From Thalassospira profundimaris (GTDB taxonomy: Bacteria > Pseudomonadota > Alphaproteobacteria > Rhodospirillales > Thalassospiraceae): DNA of 64,000 bases. The stretch is taken from contig NZ_JPWI01000006.1 of assembly GCF_003326795.1 (NCBI RefSeq), positions 186,001 through 250,000 of the forward strand, in the 5' to 3' direction. Position 1 is the first letter of the stretch. Every line of letters begins with the position of its first letter. A program made the position numbers and the translations under genes. The notes beneath the pieces were generated by a model. The model was not told where the DNA came from. It ran no database searches and saw only the letters and a list, made by a program, of their open reading frames with translations. Shown in pieces: positions 1 to 8,315 of this stretch.

Positions 1-15
1 ATTTTTCCGTCCTCC

Positions 16-597
16 TTACAGGTGATGATCTTCGGCTTCGAACGTGTCTTCGACCCGATAGGACAGATGCGTGCCGGGTTTGAAGATGTTCGTCGCAGCA
101 GCGAACAGGAACTGAATGCCGGTAACGGTCAGACCGAACGGAACCCAGAGGACGGTGAAGTAATAGGGAATGCGCAAGGCCGGTGTCAGTCGGTTCGACT
201 TGATCAGCGACATCACATAATCAACAGAATACCAGGCCAGCAGGAACAGAAGGCATGCGGTGCCCGTGGTGATGATAATCATCATGATCTTGCCCGACTT
301 CGGGCCAAGCATATCGGTAAAGGCCGACATGCGAATGTGGCGCCCCATGCGGGCCGCCTCGCTAATGCCGACAAAAGTAACAAGAATAATCAGAAACTGA
401 TTGAGCTCTTCGGAAAAGAAGATGCTCGAACTGAACCCGAGACGCATGATCACGTTGGCGACGGTATTGACCGCCATGATCACGATGCTCCACCCCAGAA
501 GCTGGCGCTCGATCACGGATAATCCGTCATCAAGATGTTTCAGAATGCCCAGCACCCCGCCACTCGGGGCGGGGGTCTCCCCGTTAGAACCTGACAT
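16..597 (-). CDS. TRAP transporter small permease (DctQ family)
   Basis: Small membrane subunit of a tripartite ATP-independent periplasmic transporter; it partners a large DctM permease in sodium-coupled uptake. About 193 residues with four hydrophobic segments, starting with the pair around LLGWSIVIMAVNTVANVIMR, as usual for DctQ proteins. The ATG at 597 is chosen over an upstream in-frame start at 666 because AAGGAGGT lies a few bases before it. Another AAGGAGG sits at 17-11 just after the stop codon, so a further gene (expected dctM) starts just beyond the left edge. It lies downstream of the MocR regulator on the same strand, with a palindrome in the gap that may be its operator. Confidence 0.88.
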   Translation of the reverse strand: MSGSNGETPAPSGGVLGILKHLDDGLSVIERQLLGWSIVIMAVNTVANVIMRLGFSSSIFFSEELNQFLIILVTFVGISEAARMGRHIRMSAFTDMLGPKSGKIMMIIITTGTACLLFLLAWYSVDYVMSLIKSNRLTPALRIPYYFTVLWVPFGLTVTGIQFLFAAATNIFKPGTHLSYRVEDTFEAEDHHL

Positions 598-730
598 ACG
601 ACCTCCTTGATGCGCGTGCGAGACATTGTTGCAGAACGTGCTGTGCGGTGAATGGTTCCCTCCCACACGTGTTGTCGTTCGCTTCGCGCCGGTTTGGTCA
701 GAATAAAAACGCTTTGTCGCGGTTCAATCA

Positions 731-754
731 GATTTTTGTCATGACACAAAAATC
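731..754. promoter_or_regulatory. Palindromic operator candidate 1 (MocR-type)
   Basis: Perfect 9-base arms GATTTTTGT and ACAAAAATC flank a CATGAC centre. It lies 134 bases upstream of the TRAP small permease start and overlaps the stop codon of the MocR gene. The same core (TTTTGT, CATGA plus one base, ACAAAA) recurs at 2225-2242, so both are probably sites for the MocR regulator encoded between them. Binding is inferred. Confidence 0.6.
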
Positions 755-2150
755 AATACATAACGTCGAAGGCATGGACCCCGGGCATCTGTTCCATCGT
801 ATGGCGGATTTGCATCAGGGCGTGATGCAGGGTCGGGGTGTCAGGCGCGCCGCCAAGGCAGATGCGGATGGCATTCGGGCGGGGAACCTTGACCGTCATG
901 AACGGGTCGGAAATCGTGACGGCAATGCCGTTTTTACGCAATTCCGAGGCGAACCATTCTTCCTGCCAGTGGGCCGGAATTCGAACCCAGGCGCTGAGCG
1001 ATGTCGGGTGATGACGGACAACTGCACTTCCCAAAACCTCTGCGACAAGGGCCTGTCTTTCGCGCATCAGGGCACGCTGGACCGTAACGGCCTGTTCGAC
1101 GGTTCCATCGGCAATCCAGCGTGCCCCGATCTCTGCCATCAATGGAGTCCCCATCCATCCGGTGACACGCAAAACGCTGCTGGCACGAATCGAAAGGTGC
1201 TGTGGCACGGTCAGAAAACCGGTTCTAAGGCCGGGCATGACGATCTTGGTCAGGCTTGAAACATGGAAACCGAGCTTGGGCAGGAAGCTTGTGATGGGCG
1301 GCAGGTTCTGTTCCAGAAGCGGGCGATAGACGTCGTCTTCAATCACATAGACACCGTAATGTTCGGCAATCTCGGCAATCTTTTTACGGCGTTCAAGCCC
1401 CATCAGACAGTTGGTCGGATTGGTGAAAACCGGTGTGACGACAAGCGCACGGATCTGTCGATGCTGACATTCCCGTTCAAAGGCGTCAGGCAGGATGCCC
1501 TCGTCATCGGTTGGCAGGGCACCAAGCTTGAAGCGCAGGATACTGGCCGTTCCGATCACGCCATGATCGGTCAGGCTTTCGGTCAGGACAACATCATCAG
1601 GCTGCACAACTGTGGCAAGGGCCGTAAAGACGCCCTGTGCCGCGCCGTTGGTCACCAGCAGGTTGGGAATGGCAACATCAACGCCATATCCGGCAAGCCA
1701 TGTGCGGCCGATTTCACGGTGATATTCGAAACCGGCAACCGGTCGGCAGCTTTCCATCCAGCCATGATGGGGCTCTTCGGCAAGGCGTGCGTGGACCTGG
1801 CGTGACAGGTCATTGTGAAAATCGGTATAGGCCGCGCGCACGATCGAAAGATCGATCAGGTCAGGCTGGCGGCTATCAAGAATGAAGGTCGAAGCCCGGT
1901 CGGTCAGGCGGGCCTGAACAAAGGTCCCGCGTCGCCGTTCGGAGCGCAAATAGCCCTGTCTTTCGACTTCCTTATAGGCTGCACTTACTGTCTGGACGCT
2001 GACTTTCAGGCGATAGGCCAGTTCGCGATGCGTCGGCATCCGGACATCGTGACGCAAGCGACCCGATTCGATGTCGGTGATGATCGCTTCGACCAATGCC
2101 TTGTATTTCGGGCCTGTTTCGCCGCTGAGATTGATGTCTGGCAGCCACAT
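753..2150 (-). CDS. MocR/GntR-family PLP-dependent regulator, EnuR-like
   Basis: Transcription factor made of an N-terminal GntR winged helix (about residues 10-80) and a fold-type I aminotransferase-like effector domain (about 115-460). Visible PLP motifs are FTNPTN (242-247), the aspartates in YVIEDDVY, Lys302 in SSLTK, and GLRTGF for phosphate binding. EnuR, the regulator of ectoine uptake and use in Ruegeria, is a MocR protein that to my recollection binds PLP through a lysine also numbered 302. Together with the TeaA-like binding protein next door this suggests an ectoine-responsive regulator. The length of 465 residues is normal for MocR. It is transcribed towards the TRAP permease and divergently from the TRAP binding protein. 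Other MocR ligand classes are possible. Confidence 0.88.
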   Translation of the reverse strand: MWLPDINLSGETGPKYKALVEAIITDIESGRLRHDVRMPTHRELAYRLKVSVQTVSAAYKEVERQGYLRSERRRGTFVQARLTDRASTFILDSRQPDLIDLSIVRAAYTDFHNDLSRQVHARLAEEPHHGWMESCRPVAGFEYHREIGRTWLAGYGVDVAIPNLLVTNGAAQGVFTALATVVQPDDVVLTESLTDHGVIGTASILRFKLGALPTDDEGILPDAFERECQHRQIRALVVTPVFTNPTNCLMGLERRKKIAEIAEHYGVYVIEDDVYRPLLEQNLPPITSFLPKLGFHVSSLTKIVMPGLRTGFLTVPQHLSIRASSVLRVTGWMGTPLMAEIGARWIADGTVEQAVTVQRALMRERQALVAEVLGSAVVRHHPTSLSAWVRIPAHWQEEWFASELRKNGIAVTISDPFMTVKVPRPNAIRICLGGAPDTPTLHHALMQIRHTMEQMPGVHAFDVMY

Positions 2151-2224
2151 GGTTCGATTCCCACCCTCTGTGTTTTGCCGAACCCTAACATGAGCTGCGG
2201 GTTAATGTGTAGACGTCAATGTTA

Positions 2225-2242
2225 TTTTGTCATGAAACAAAA
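2225..2242. promoter_or_regulatory. Palindromic operator candidate 2 (MocR-type)
   Basis: Six-base arms TTTTGT and ACAAAA flank CATGAA, nearly the same element as at 731-754. It lies between the divergent MocR gene (75 bases from its start) and the TRAP binding protein gene. A possible -35 TTGACC (2249-2254) for the binding protein follows directly, so binding here could control both directions. Confidence 0.6.
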
Positions 2243-2369
2243 CTAACATTGACCTGATGCAGGAACATTTCAACACTTTGCGCGTTCATGACATTGATGT
2301 GCCAACTAAACGCCCCTGATTCCGGGTCAATACTCGGTCGTTGCGCGTAACAATAAGGGAGACTTCGAT

Positions 2370-3389
2370 ATGAGTTTGAACAAACTCTTAAAGGCGACCC
2401 TGTCTGCTGCCGCCCTGTTCGCAGTAGCCGGGACCGCTGTCCATGCTGAAGAATGGAAATTCGCCCACGAGGAAAGCCCGGGTGATGTTCAGGACCTTTA
2501 TGCCCAGGAATTCAAACGCCTGGTGGAAGAGAAGACCAATGGTGATGTGACGGTTACCATCTACACCTATGGTCAGCTCGGTACTGAAAATGACATTACG
2601 GAACTGACGGCCGCGGGTGCGGTTCAGTTCTCGAACGCGTCGCCGGGCCATCTCGGTACGTTCGTTCCGGAAATTCAGGTCTTTGGCGTTCCGTATCTGT
2701 TGTCGCAGGACAACGACGTGAACAAGAAAGTCCTTTCAGGCAGCCCGACCATTTATGATGGTCTGGGCAAGGATTTCGAGTCCAAGGGACTTAAGCTCTA
2801 TACCATGTATCCGGAAGGTGAAATGGTCTGGACCACCAAGAAAGAAGTCAAGGAGCCGGCTGATTTCGATGGTGTGAAATTCCGTGTGATGACTTCTCCG
2901 ATCCTGATCGAGACTTATAAATCGTTTGGTTCGGATCCGGTTGCACTGCCATGGGGCGAAGTTTATTCGGGTCTTCAGACCAGCGTTATCGACGCCCAGG
3001 TCAACCCGATCTTCTTCATCGAAAGTGCAAAATTCTATGAAGTTACCGACTACCTGATTTATGCCGGTCAGCAGCAATACACGACCACCGTTGTGTCAAA
3101 TGCCGATTTCTATGCAGGTCTGTCGGACGAGCGCAAAGCGATGCTTGCAGAAGTGAAGGCCGAACTGGATGACTTCATTTACGAAGCCCAGAAGAAAGCC
3201 AACGATTCTGCACTTGAGCGCATCAAGAAAGCCAAGCCTGACATTGAAGTCATTCGTCTGAATGACCAGCAGCGCGCTGCTTTCAAGGAAGCGTCCAAAG
3301 GCATTGGCGCATCGCTGGTTGAGGAAGTTGGTGGTGACACCAAGGAAGTTCTCGACTCCCTGCGCAAGGAATTCGGTACGGCAATGTAA
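2370..3389 (+). CDS. TRAP transporter substrate-binding protein, TeaA/UehA-like (candidate ectoine binder)
   Basis: Periplasmic solute receptor of the TRAP system. A signal peptide covers about residues 1-26 (cleavage after VHA). The protein closely follows what I recall of TeaA, the Halomonas ectoine receptor: AHEE then GDVQD after the signal peptide, MYPEGEMV (146-153), MTSP with ETYK, LPWGEVY and a NPIF-IE motif. Residues corresponding to the TeaA ligand contacts Glu9, Arg169 and Asn209 appear to be kept (Glu35, Arg172, Asn212). GGGAG precedes the ATG. The MocR regulator is divergent and the small permease lies beyond it. The binding-protein assignment is strong; ectoine or hydroxyectoine as ligand is inference. 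Confidence 0.9.
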   Translation: MSLNKLLKATLSAAALFAVAGTAVHAEEWKFAHEESPGDVQDLYAQEFKRLVEEKTNGDVTVTIYTYGQLGTENDITELTAAGAVQFSNASPGHLGTFVPEIQVFGVPYLLSQDNDVNKKVLSGSPTIYDGLGKDFESKGLKLYTMYPEGEMVWTTKKEVKEPADFDGVKFRVMTSPILIETYKSFGSDPVALPWGEVYSGLQTSVIDAQVNPIFFIESAKFYEVTDYLIYAGQQQYTTTVVSNADFYAGLSDERKAMLAEVKAELDDFIYEAQKKANDSALERIKKAKPDIEVIRLNDQQRAAFKEASKGIGASLVEEVGGDTKEVLDSLRKEFGTAM

Positions 3390-3420
3390 GGGTTCTGCCC
3401 CTTATCCGACCTTAATTGCA

Positions 3421-3456
3421 AAACCCCCGCAAATCCGATTTGCGGGGGTTTCTTTT
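3421..3456 (+). terminator. Intrinsic terminator after the TRAP binding protein
   Basis: A perfect 14-base stem (3421-3434 with 3438-3451, core CCCCCGCAAAT) and a three-base loop, followed by a T-rich tract. It ends the TRAP receptor transcript. Confidence 0.88.
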
Positions 3457-3464
3457 CTGCAAAG

Positions 3465-3503
3465 TTTGCTCGTGGAGTTTGTTCGTGGGGTTTGCTCGTG
3501 GAG
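3465..3503. repeat. Three tandem 13-base repeats
   Basis: Unit TTTGCTCGTGGAG occurs at 3465-3477 and 3491-3503, with the variant TTTGTTCGTGGGG at 3478-3490. It lies between the TRAP terminator and the stop codon of the convergent membrane gene. No function is evident. Confidence 0.85.
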
Positions 3504-3509
3504 GGGCAG

Positions 3510-3890
3510 TTAGCCACCATTATTGATGCGAAGCGGACTCGTAAGCGTGATGGCAGCAAACAGGGCAGCCGAGATGATCACCATCAGCGATCCTGCCTTT
3601 GCCAGTTCTTCTGCGCCGGTCTGATGGGCGATGGCAATGCCGATTCCCATGATAATCGAGCCGGGAATGGCAAACAGAACCTGCAGGCGGGCCAGACGAA
3701 GGCGGGTGACACCAGCCAGATGATAATAGGTGCCATATAGCGCCAGACTGACCCATCCCAGAAGGCTGAGATGAGCATGTGCGGCAAGGTTGCTGTGGTC
3801 TCCGCTAATCGCCATTTGCAGCCCCCAAAGCATTCCGGCAAGTGCGATGAGAGCCGAACTTGTCCAGCAAATGCGCGGTAAATTGTTCAT
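3510..3890 (-). CDS. Small four-helix membrane protein, unknown function
   Basis: A 126-residue protein with four predicted membrane helices and almost no soluble part. The second helix carries HAHLSLLGW, a histidine-containing motif reminiscent of subunit I of heme-copper oxidases and NorB-like membrane proteins, but the protein is far too short to be an oxidase subunit. It is divergent from a TetR-family repressor, with GAAAC/GTTTC palindromes in the shared gap, so it is likely that regulator's target. The ribosome site is weak (GGGATCATC). The gene is credible from context and hydrophobicity; its biochemical role is unknown. Confidence 0.7.
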   Translation of the reverse strand: MNNLPRICWTSSALIALAGMLWGLQMAISGDHSNLAAHAHLSLLGWVSLALYGTYYHLAGVTRLRLARLQVLFAIPGSIIMGIGIAIAHQTGAEELAKAGSLMVIISAALFAAITLTSPLRINNGG

Positions 3891-3931
3891 GAAGATGATC
3901 CCTATTCATGTTAATTTTGATCTCCAATTTC

Positions 3932-3952
3932 GAAACTGTACCGTTCAGTTTC
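3932..3952. promoter_or_regulatory. TetR operator candidate, proximal site
   Basis: Seven-base arms GAAACTG and CAGTTTC separated by TACCGTT, 42 bases upstream of the membrane-protein start. Its left part, CGAAACTGT then any base then CCGTT, recurs at 4016-4030 with one mismatch in 15 bases. Confidence 0.6.
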
Positions 3953-4015
3953 AATTTTGGCAAATGATAAGTTGTGGCAATGTCGGTCATGGCAATAAAA
4001 GGGAATTTGCAAAAA

Positions 4016-4049
4016 CGAAACTGTCCCGTTTCGCGTTTCTGGTCGAAAC
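4016..4049. promoter_or_regulatory. TetR operator candidate, overlapping distal palindromes
   Basis: CGAAAC with GTTTCG at 4016-4033, then GTTTC with GAAAC at 4035-4049. They lie about 70 bases upstream of the TetR gene and share sequence with the 3932-3952 site, as expected for one repressor controlling both divergent promoters. Confidence 0.55.
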
Positions 4050-4117
4050 TGACCACCCACATTGCCGTGCCGTGCATTCGGGGATGTGTCCAACCGGATT
4101 AACGAAAGGCAAACGCC

Positions 4118-4726
4118 GTGCGCCTGCCAACGACTCCCAAACAACAGGAACGCTTCGACCGTATTCTTGAGGCGGCAGCGCAGGAACTTCTTGATATGCG
4201 CGATGACAGCACGGCGGTTGATCGTATTGCCCAGCGATCAGGTACATCCAAGGCAACCATTTACCGGTATTTCGGAGACAAAACCGGACTGGAACGTGCG
4301 ATGGTTGCGTGGCTTTGCGAGCGCGCCCGTGATCCGCTTGAAGACATTGTGCCCGATCCCGACAATCCACGGACAACGATGATTGCGATCGGTACGGCAT
4401 TTGCCCACGGGGTTCTGAACCGTAACGTGATGGATCTGCATCGCTATGTGGTGGCCCGTGCATCTAAGCATCCGGAACTGGGACAGATATTCTGGGAAGC
4501 GGGGCCAGAGCGGACATACGGGGCAGCATCGCGATTGATTGCAGCCCTTGATTTGCCCGACCATCTGCGCGCTGTTTCGTCCCGACAACTGGGGGAATAT
4601 TTTCTGAACATGCTGACCGGTAGCCTGCAGTTATCCTATTTCTGTCTGGGTGAAAGCGTTTTTGTGACCGATGACATGGACCAGCGTATCGAAAATGCCG
4701 TCACCGCCCTTGGACTGGTTTCCTGA
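4118..4726 (+). CDS. TetR-family transcriptional regulator
   Basis: A 202-residue regulator. The N-terminal helix-turn-helix is clear: ILEAAAQELL, then DRIAQRSGTSKATIYRYFGDKTGL (about residues 17-57) with the usual recognition-helix pattern. The C-terminal helical ligand and dimer domain resembles the AefR-type TetR C-terminal family. The ligand cannot be told. It is divergent from the four-helix membrane protein, and the paired GAAAC palindromes between them are the likely operators, implying autoregulation and repression of that gene. Confidence 0.9.
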   Translation: MRLPTTPKQQERFDRILEAAAQELLDMRDDSTAVDRIAQRSGTSKATIYRYFGDKTGLERAMVAWLCERARDPLEDIVPDPDNPRTTMIAIGTAFAHGVLNRNVMDLHRYVVARASKHPELGQIFWEAGPERTYGAASRLIAALDLPDHLRAVSSRQLGEYFLNMLTGSLQLSYFCLGESVFVTDDMDQRIENAVTALGLVS

Positions 4727-4873
4727 GGCGCCAGCTTCTTCCCGCCAGTAGCAGTCACACCACACTATCCTGTCCCGTCATGGAGAGGCCCGTTTATGTG
4801 CCTGGCCGTTGCCTGATTTTGGCAAGGCATGGGCTTTACAAAACGGGCCTAACTGACATGAAAGGAAAAGACT

Positions 4874-5263
4874 GTGACTTGTTTTAACTTTCGGAAATGG
4901 ACGCTTGGCATGGCGTTCATGCCCCTTTTGCTGGGGGCTTTGGTGCTTGCCGTGCCGTCATCTTCGGCGATGGCGGATGTTTATTCGCCAAATGGCGTCT
5001 TGCTGAGTTCGGCAGAATGGAAAGAAGCATCAACCGATGGCAAGAAGGTGACAGTGCGGGATGCGCTGACCAATTCGGCCAGCCGCATGATCACAAGCGG
5101 GGTCAAGGGTGTGAATGGTTATACCCTGACCGTGATGTCCTTCTGGTCTGACTCGCCAGACGGGGACGAGCTTGTCATTGAAGTTCGCCAGAACGGCAGT
5201 GTCAAAGCCACCTGCGAGGTAAGCTCCACCAAAACAGGTACGACCTACGAGACCACCTGCTAG
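4874..5263 (+). CDS. Small secreted protein, unknown function
   Basis: A 129-residue protein with a signal peptide (about residues 1-34, hydrophobic core then SAMA before DVYS). The mature part is short and polar and ends with two cysteines (one in KATCEV, one at the very C-terminus) that could form a disulfide in the periplasm. Translation probably starts at GTG 4874, preceded by AAAGGAAAAG; the ATG just upstream is in a frame that stops after eight codons. I do not recognise the family. It stands alone between the TetR gene and the aminotransferase operon. Confidence 0.65.
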   Translation: MTCFNFRKWTLGMAFMPLLLGALVLAVPSSSAMADVYSPNGVLLSSAEWKEASTDGKKVTVRDALTNSASRMITSGVKGVNGYTLTVMSFWSDSPDGDELVIEVRQNGSVKATCEVSSTKTGTTYETTC

Positions 5264-5292
5264 GTCGCGGTGATCGTCGATATATACGAAAG

Positions 5293-5358
5293 CAGGGGCC
5301 GGTCATGGGCCCGGCCCCTGTCATTCCGTCGCACCAAAAAGAAGATTGGTGCGACGGA
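5293..5358. terminator. Two adjacent hairpins between convergent genes
   Basis: First hairpin: CAGGGGCCGG (5293-5302) with CCGGCCCCTG (5311-5320). Second: a 13-base stem (5325-5337 with 5346-5358, core GTCGCACCAA). Neither has a good T tract, but their position between the secreted protein and the aminotransferase operon suggests transcript ends for both strands. Confidence 0.5.
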
Positions 5359-5384
5359 CATTTGATTATCCGAAACAGACAGCT

Positions 5385-6785
5385 CTACTTGCCTGCTGCG
5401 ACTTCGTCGGCGACGGCATCAACAGCCTGTTTGGCGATGTCGACCACCTTGTCGATTTCGGCTTTGGTGATGCAAAGCGGCGGTGCAAAGCCAAGAATGT
5501 CACCGTGCGGCATGGCACGTGCGATCATGCCGCGTTCAAGGCAGGCCGCCGAGACGCGCGGACCGATCTTGGCGTTCGGGTCAAAGCGTTCTTTTTTGGT
5601 TTTGTCGGCAACAAACTCAAGTGCGGCCATCAGGCCAACACCGCGTGCTTCACCAACCAGCGGATGATCCTTGAAGGTTTCACGCAAGAGATGCTGGAAA
5701 TAGCCGCCAGTTTCTGCGGCATTGCCCGTTAGGTTTTCACCATCAACGATATCAAGGTTGGCGTTGGCGGCTGCGGCGCAAACCGGATGTGCCGAATAGG
5801 TCCAGCCATGACCAATCGGACCCATCTGATCCGATCCCTGTTCCAGAACCTTCCAGACGCGTTCGCCGATGATCACGCCCGAAAGCGGCAGGTAGCCCGA
5901 CGACACACCCTTGGCAATCGTGATCAGGTCCGGCTTCATGCCGTAATGCTGCGACCCGAAATAGGAACCGGTACGACCAAACGCGGTGACAACTTCGTCA
6001 GCTACCAGAAGCACATCATATTTGTTCAGAACGGTCTGGATGGCATCCCAATAGCCTTCTGGCGGGGTGATGATGCCGCCCGTACCCATGACCGGTTCGC
6101 CAATGAAGGCGGCAACGGTTTCCGGACCTTCGCGCAGGATCATTTTTTCAAGATCATCGGCACAACGCTTGGCGAACCCGGCTTCGGTTTCGCCTGCTTC
6201 TGCATTCCAGTAATGGTGCGGGCAGGTGGTATGAAGAACGGGCGCGCGCGGAAGATCAAATGCATTGTGGAATGCGGCAAGGCCGGTCAGGCTGCCGGTC
6301 ATGATGCCCGAACCATGATAGCCGCGCCAGCGCGAGATGATCTTTTTCTTCTGCGGCAGACCGCGGATATTGTTGTAGTACCAGATCAGCTTGATATTTG
6401 TTTCATTGGCATCCGATCCCGACATTCCGTAATAGACACGCTGCATGCCTTCAGGCGCACTTTTGACGATACGGTCCGAGAGGCGAATGATCGGCTCGTT
6501 ACTATGACCGACATAGGTGTGGTAATAGGCCAGTTCCTTTGCCTGGGCATAAATCGCATCGGCGACTTCGGTACGGCCATAGCCGATATTTACGCAATAA
6601 AGACCGGCAAAGGCATCAAGGGTTTGTTTGCCTTCGGTGTCGTGAATATAGATGCCCTTGCCACCGTTGATGATACGGTTCGGGGTTTCACCTGCGGCGT
6701 GCTGGCGCATGTGGGTCGACGGATGCATGAAATGCGCCCGATCCATTTCCTGCAGGTCGGCCGTGGTGTTTTTGATGACATTCAT
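5385..6785 (-). CDS. Class III PLP-dependent aminotransferase (omega-amine or diaminobutyrate type)
   Basis: Transfers an amino group from a terminal amine to a keto acid. At 466 residues it is full length for class III. PLP motifs are visible: GSDANE (123-128), YHGSGIMTG, the aspartate in VADEVVTAFGRTG (261-273) and the Schiff-base lysine Lys292 in TIAKGVSSGY. GGGAG precedes the ATG. It follows the aldehyde dehydrogenase gene by 42 bases, so the pair form an operon that turns an omega-amine into an acid through an aldehyde. Putrescine, GABA, beta-alanine and taurine are all possible substrates. L-2,4-diaminobutyrate is attractive because a TeaA/EnuR-like locus lies 3 kb away, and ectoine catabolic clusters carry just such an atf/ssd pair. 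Confidence 0.9.
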   Translation of the reverse strand: MNVIKNTTADLQEMDRAHFMHPSTHMRQHAAGETPNRIINGGKGIYIHDTEGKQTLDAFAGLYCVNIGYGRTEVADAIYAQAKELAYYHTYVGHSNEPIIRLSDRIVKSAPEGMQRVYYGMSGSDANETNIKLIWYYNNIRGLPQKKKIISRWRGYHGSGIMTGSLTGLAAFHNAFDLPRAPVLHTTCPHHYWNAEAGETEAGFAKRCADDLEKMILREGPETVAAFIGEPVMGTGGIITPPEGYWDAIQTVLNKYDVLLVADEVVTAFGRTGSYFGSQHYGMKPDLITIAKGVSSGYLPLSGVIIGERVWKVLEQGSDQMGPIGHGWTYSAHPVCAAAANANLDIVDGENLTGNAAETGGYFQHLLRETFKDHPLVGEARGVGLMAALEFVADKTKKERFDPNAKIGPRVSAACLERGMIARAMPHGDILGFAPPLCITKAEIDKVVDIAKQAVDAVADEVAAGK

Positions 6786-6827
6786 TTTGCTTCTCCCATG
6801 TGAATGCGGTGGTCAAAGAAGCGCGCA

Positions 6828-8315
6828 TTACGCGTTGTAAGCGGCGCAGACATATTTGAGTTCAGTAAATTCTTCGAGGCCATGGCGTGATCCTTCGCGG
6901 CCAAGACCGGACTGCTTGACGCCGCCAAACGGAATGGGGGCACCGGTGATCTTCACGCAATTAAGGGCAACCATGCCATATTCCAGAGCGTTGGATACGC
7001 GCGCGGCACGGTCGTAGTCCTTGGTCAGCAGATAGGCAGCAAGTCCGTATTCACTGTCATTGGCCTGTGCAATGACGTCGGCTTCGGTATCAAACGCCAT
7101 GACCGGGGCAACCGGGCCGAATGTTTCTTCGCGATAGATTTGCATGTCGCTGGTGACATCGGCAAGAAGGGTCGGGGCATAAAACAGACCGCCCATCTTC
7201 TTACCGCCAATCAGAACCCGCGCCCCCTTTGCACGCGCATCTTCGACATGTTCAACGCACTTGGCCACAGCACGATCGTGCATCAACGGGCCGATTTCGA
7301 CATGTTCCTCGATTCCGTTGCCAACCCGAAGGCCTGCGATTGCCTTGGCATATTTATCAAGGAACGCGTCATAGATTCCACGCTGAACAAAAATACGGTT
7401 CGCTGCAAGACAATCCTGACCACTGGTGGCGAACTTTGCATTGATCGCATGCGAGACGGCTTCGTCGATATCGACATCATCAAACACGATGAAGGGCGCG
7501 TGGCCACCAAGTTCCATCGACATTTTCTTGATGGTTTGCGCGCCCTGCGACAGCAATAAACGGCCAACCTCGGTCGAACCGGTGAAGGACAGCGCACGTA
7601 CCAGCGGGTTGCCGCACAGCTCGCCGACGACCGGGTTCGGATCACCCGTGATGACGTTAAACACGCCTGCAGGAATACCTGCGCGTTCGGCCAGCTCGGC
7701 AAGGGCGGTGGCCGAGAACGGGGTCTCGGTTGCCGGACGCACAATCATGGTGCAGCCTGCTGCCAATGCGGCGGCGGCCTTGCGCGTGATCATTGCACAG
7801 GGGAAATTCCATGGCGTCACGGCGGCGGTAACGCCAATCGGTTCACGCCTGACCGTCATGTTGCGATTGGGCAGGTGCGATGTGATGTTTTCGACATTCA
7901 CACGCTTTGCTTCTTCGGCATAGAAGGAGACAAAGCTTGCCGCGTAATCGATTTCACCACGGGCTTCATTGATCGGCTTGCCCTGTTCAAGGGTCATCAG
8001 CAAAGCCAGGTCTTCCCTGTTTTCGATCAGAAGATCATGCCAGCGGCCAAGTGCCTCGGCGCGTTGTTGTGGCACCAAGCCTGCCCATGCCGGAAAGGCT
8101 GCGCGTGCAGCAGCAATTGCCTTGCGGGTTTCAAAGACACCCATGTTCGGAACGGTGCCGATAAAGCTTCCGTCGAACGGGTTGGTAACCTCGATAACCT
8201 GAAGATTGTCTGCCGAGCACCAGCGACCATCGATATAGGCGTATTCGCGCAGCAGCCGCAGATCGGCAAGCTGGCCTAACGACACGCAACGCTGTTCCTT
8301 TGATTGTGCCGTCAT
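6828..8315 (-). CDS. NAD(P)-dependent aldehyde dehydrogenase, succinate-semialdehyde dehydrogenase-like
   Basis: Oxidises a semialdehyde to the acid. At 495 residues it matches the GabD family. Catalytic Cys302 lies in SGQDCLAANR and the general-base Glu268 in MELGG; TPWNFP (168-173) and GSTEVG (246-251) mark the cofactor site. The usual lysine of the KPA..TP motif is arginine here (VRPATETP, Arg193), a conservative change in the cofactor pocket. The start at 8315 is chosen because AAGGAGGT lies before it; an in-frame start at 8345 lacks such a site. It is the first gene of an operon with the aminotransferase. The substrate could be succinate semialdehyde, glutarate semialdehyde or aspartate semialdehyde; sequence alone does not settle it. 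Confidence 0.9.
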   Translation of the reverse strand: MTAQSKEQRCVSLGQLADLRLLREYAYIDGRWCSADNLQVIEVTNPFDGSFIGTVPNMGVFETRKAIAAARAAFPAWAGLVPQQRAEALGRWHDLLIENREDLALLMTLEQGKPINEARGEIDYAASFVSFYAEEAKRVNVENITSHLPNRNMTVRREPIGVTAAVTPWNFPCAMITRKAAAALAAGCTMIVRPATETPFSATALAELAERAGIPAGVFNVITGDPNPVVGELCGNPLVRALSFTGSTEVGRLLLSQGAQTIKKMSMELGGHAPFIVFDDVDIDEAVSHAINAKFATSGQDCLAANRIFVQRGIYDAFLDKYAKAIAGLRVGNGIEEHVEIGPLMHDRAVAKCVEHVEDARAKGARVLIGGKKMGGLFYAPTLLADVTSDMQIYREETFGPVAPVMAFDTEADVIAQANDSEYGLAAYLLTKDYDRAARVSNALEYGMVALNCVKITGAPIPFGGVKQSGLGREGSRHGLEEFTELKYVCAAYNA

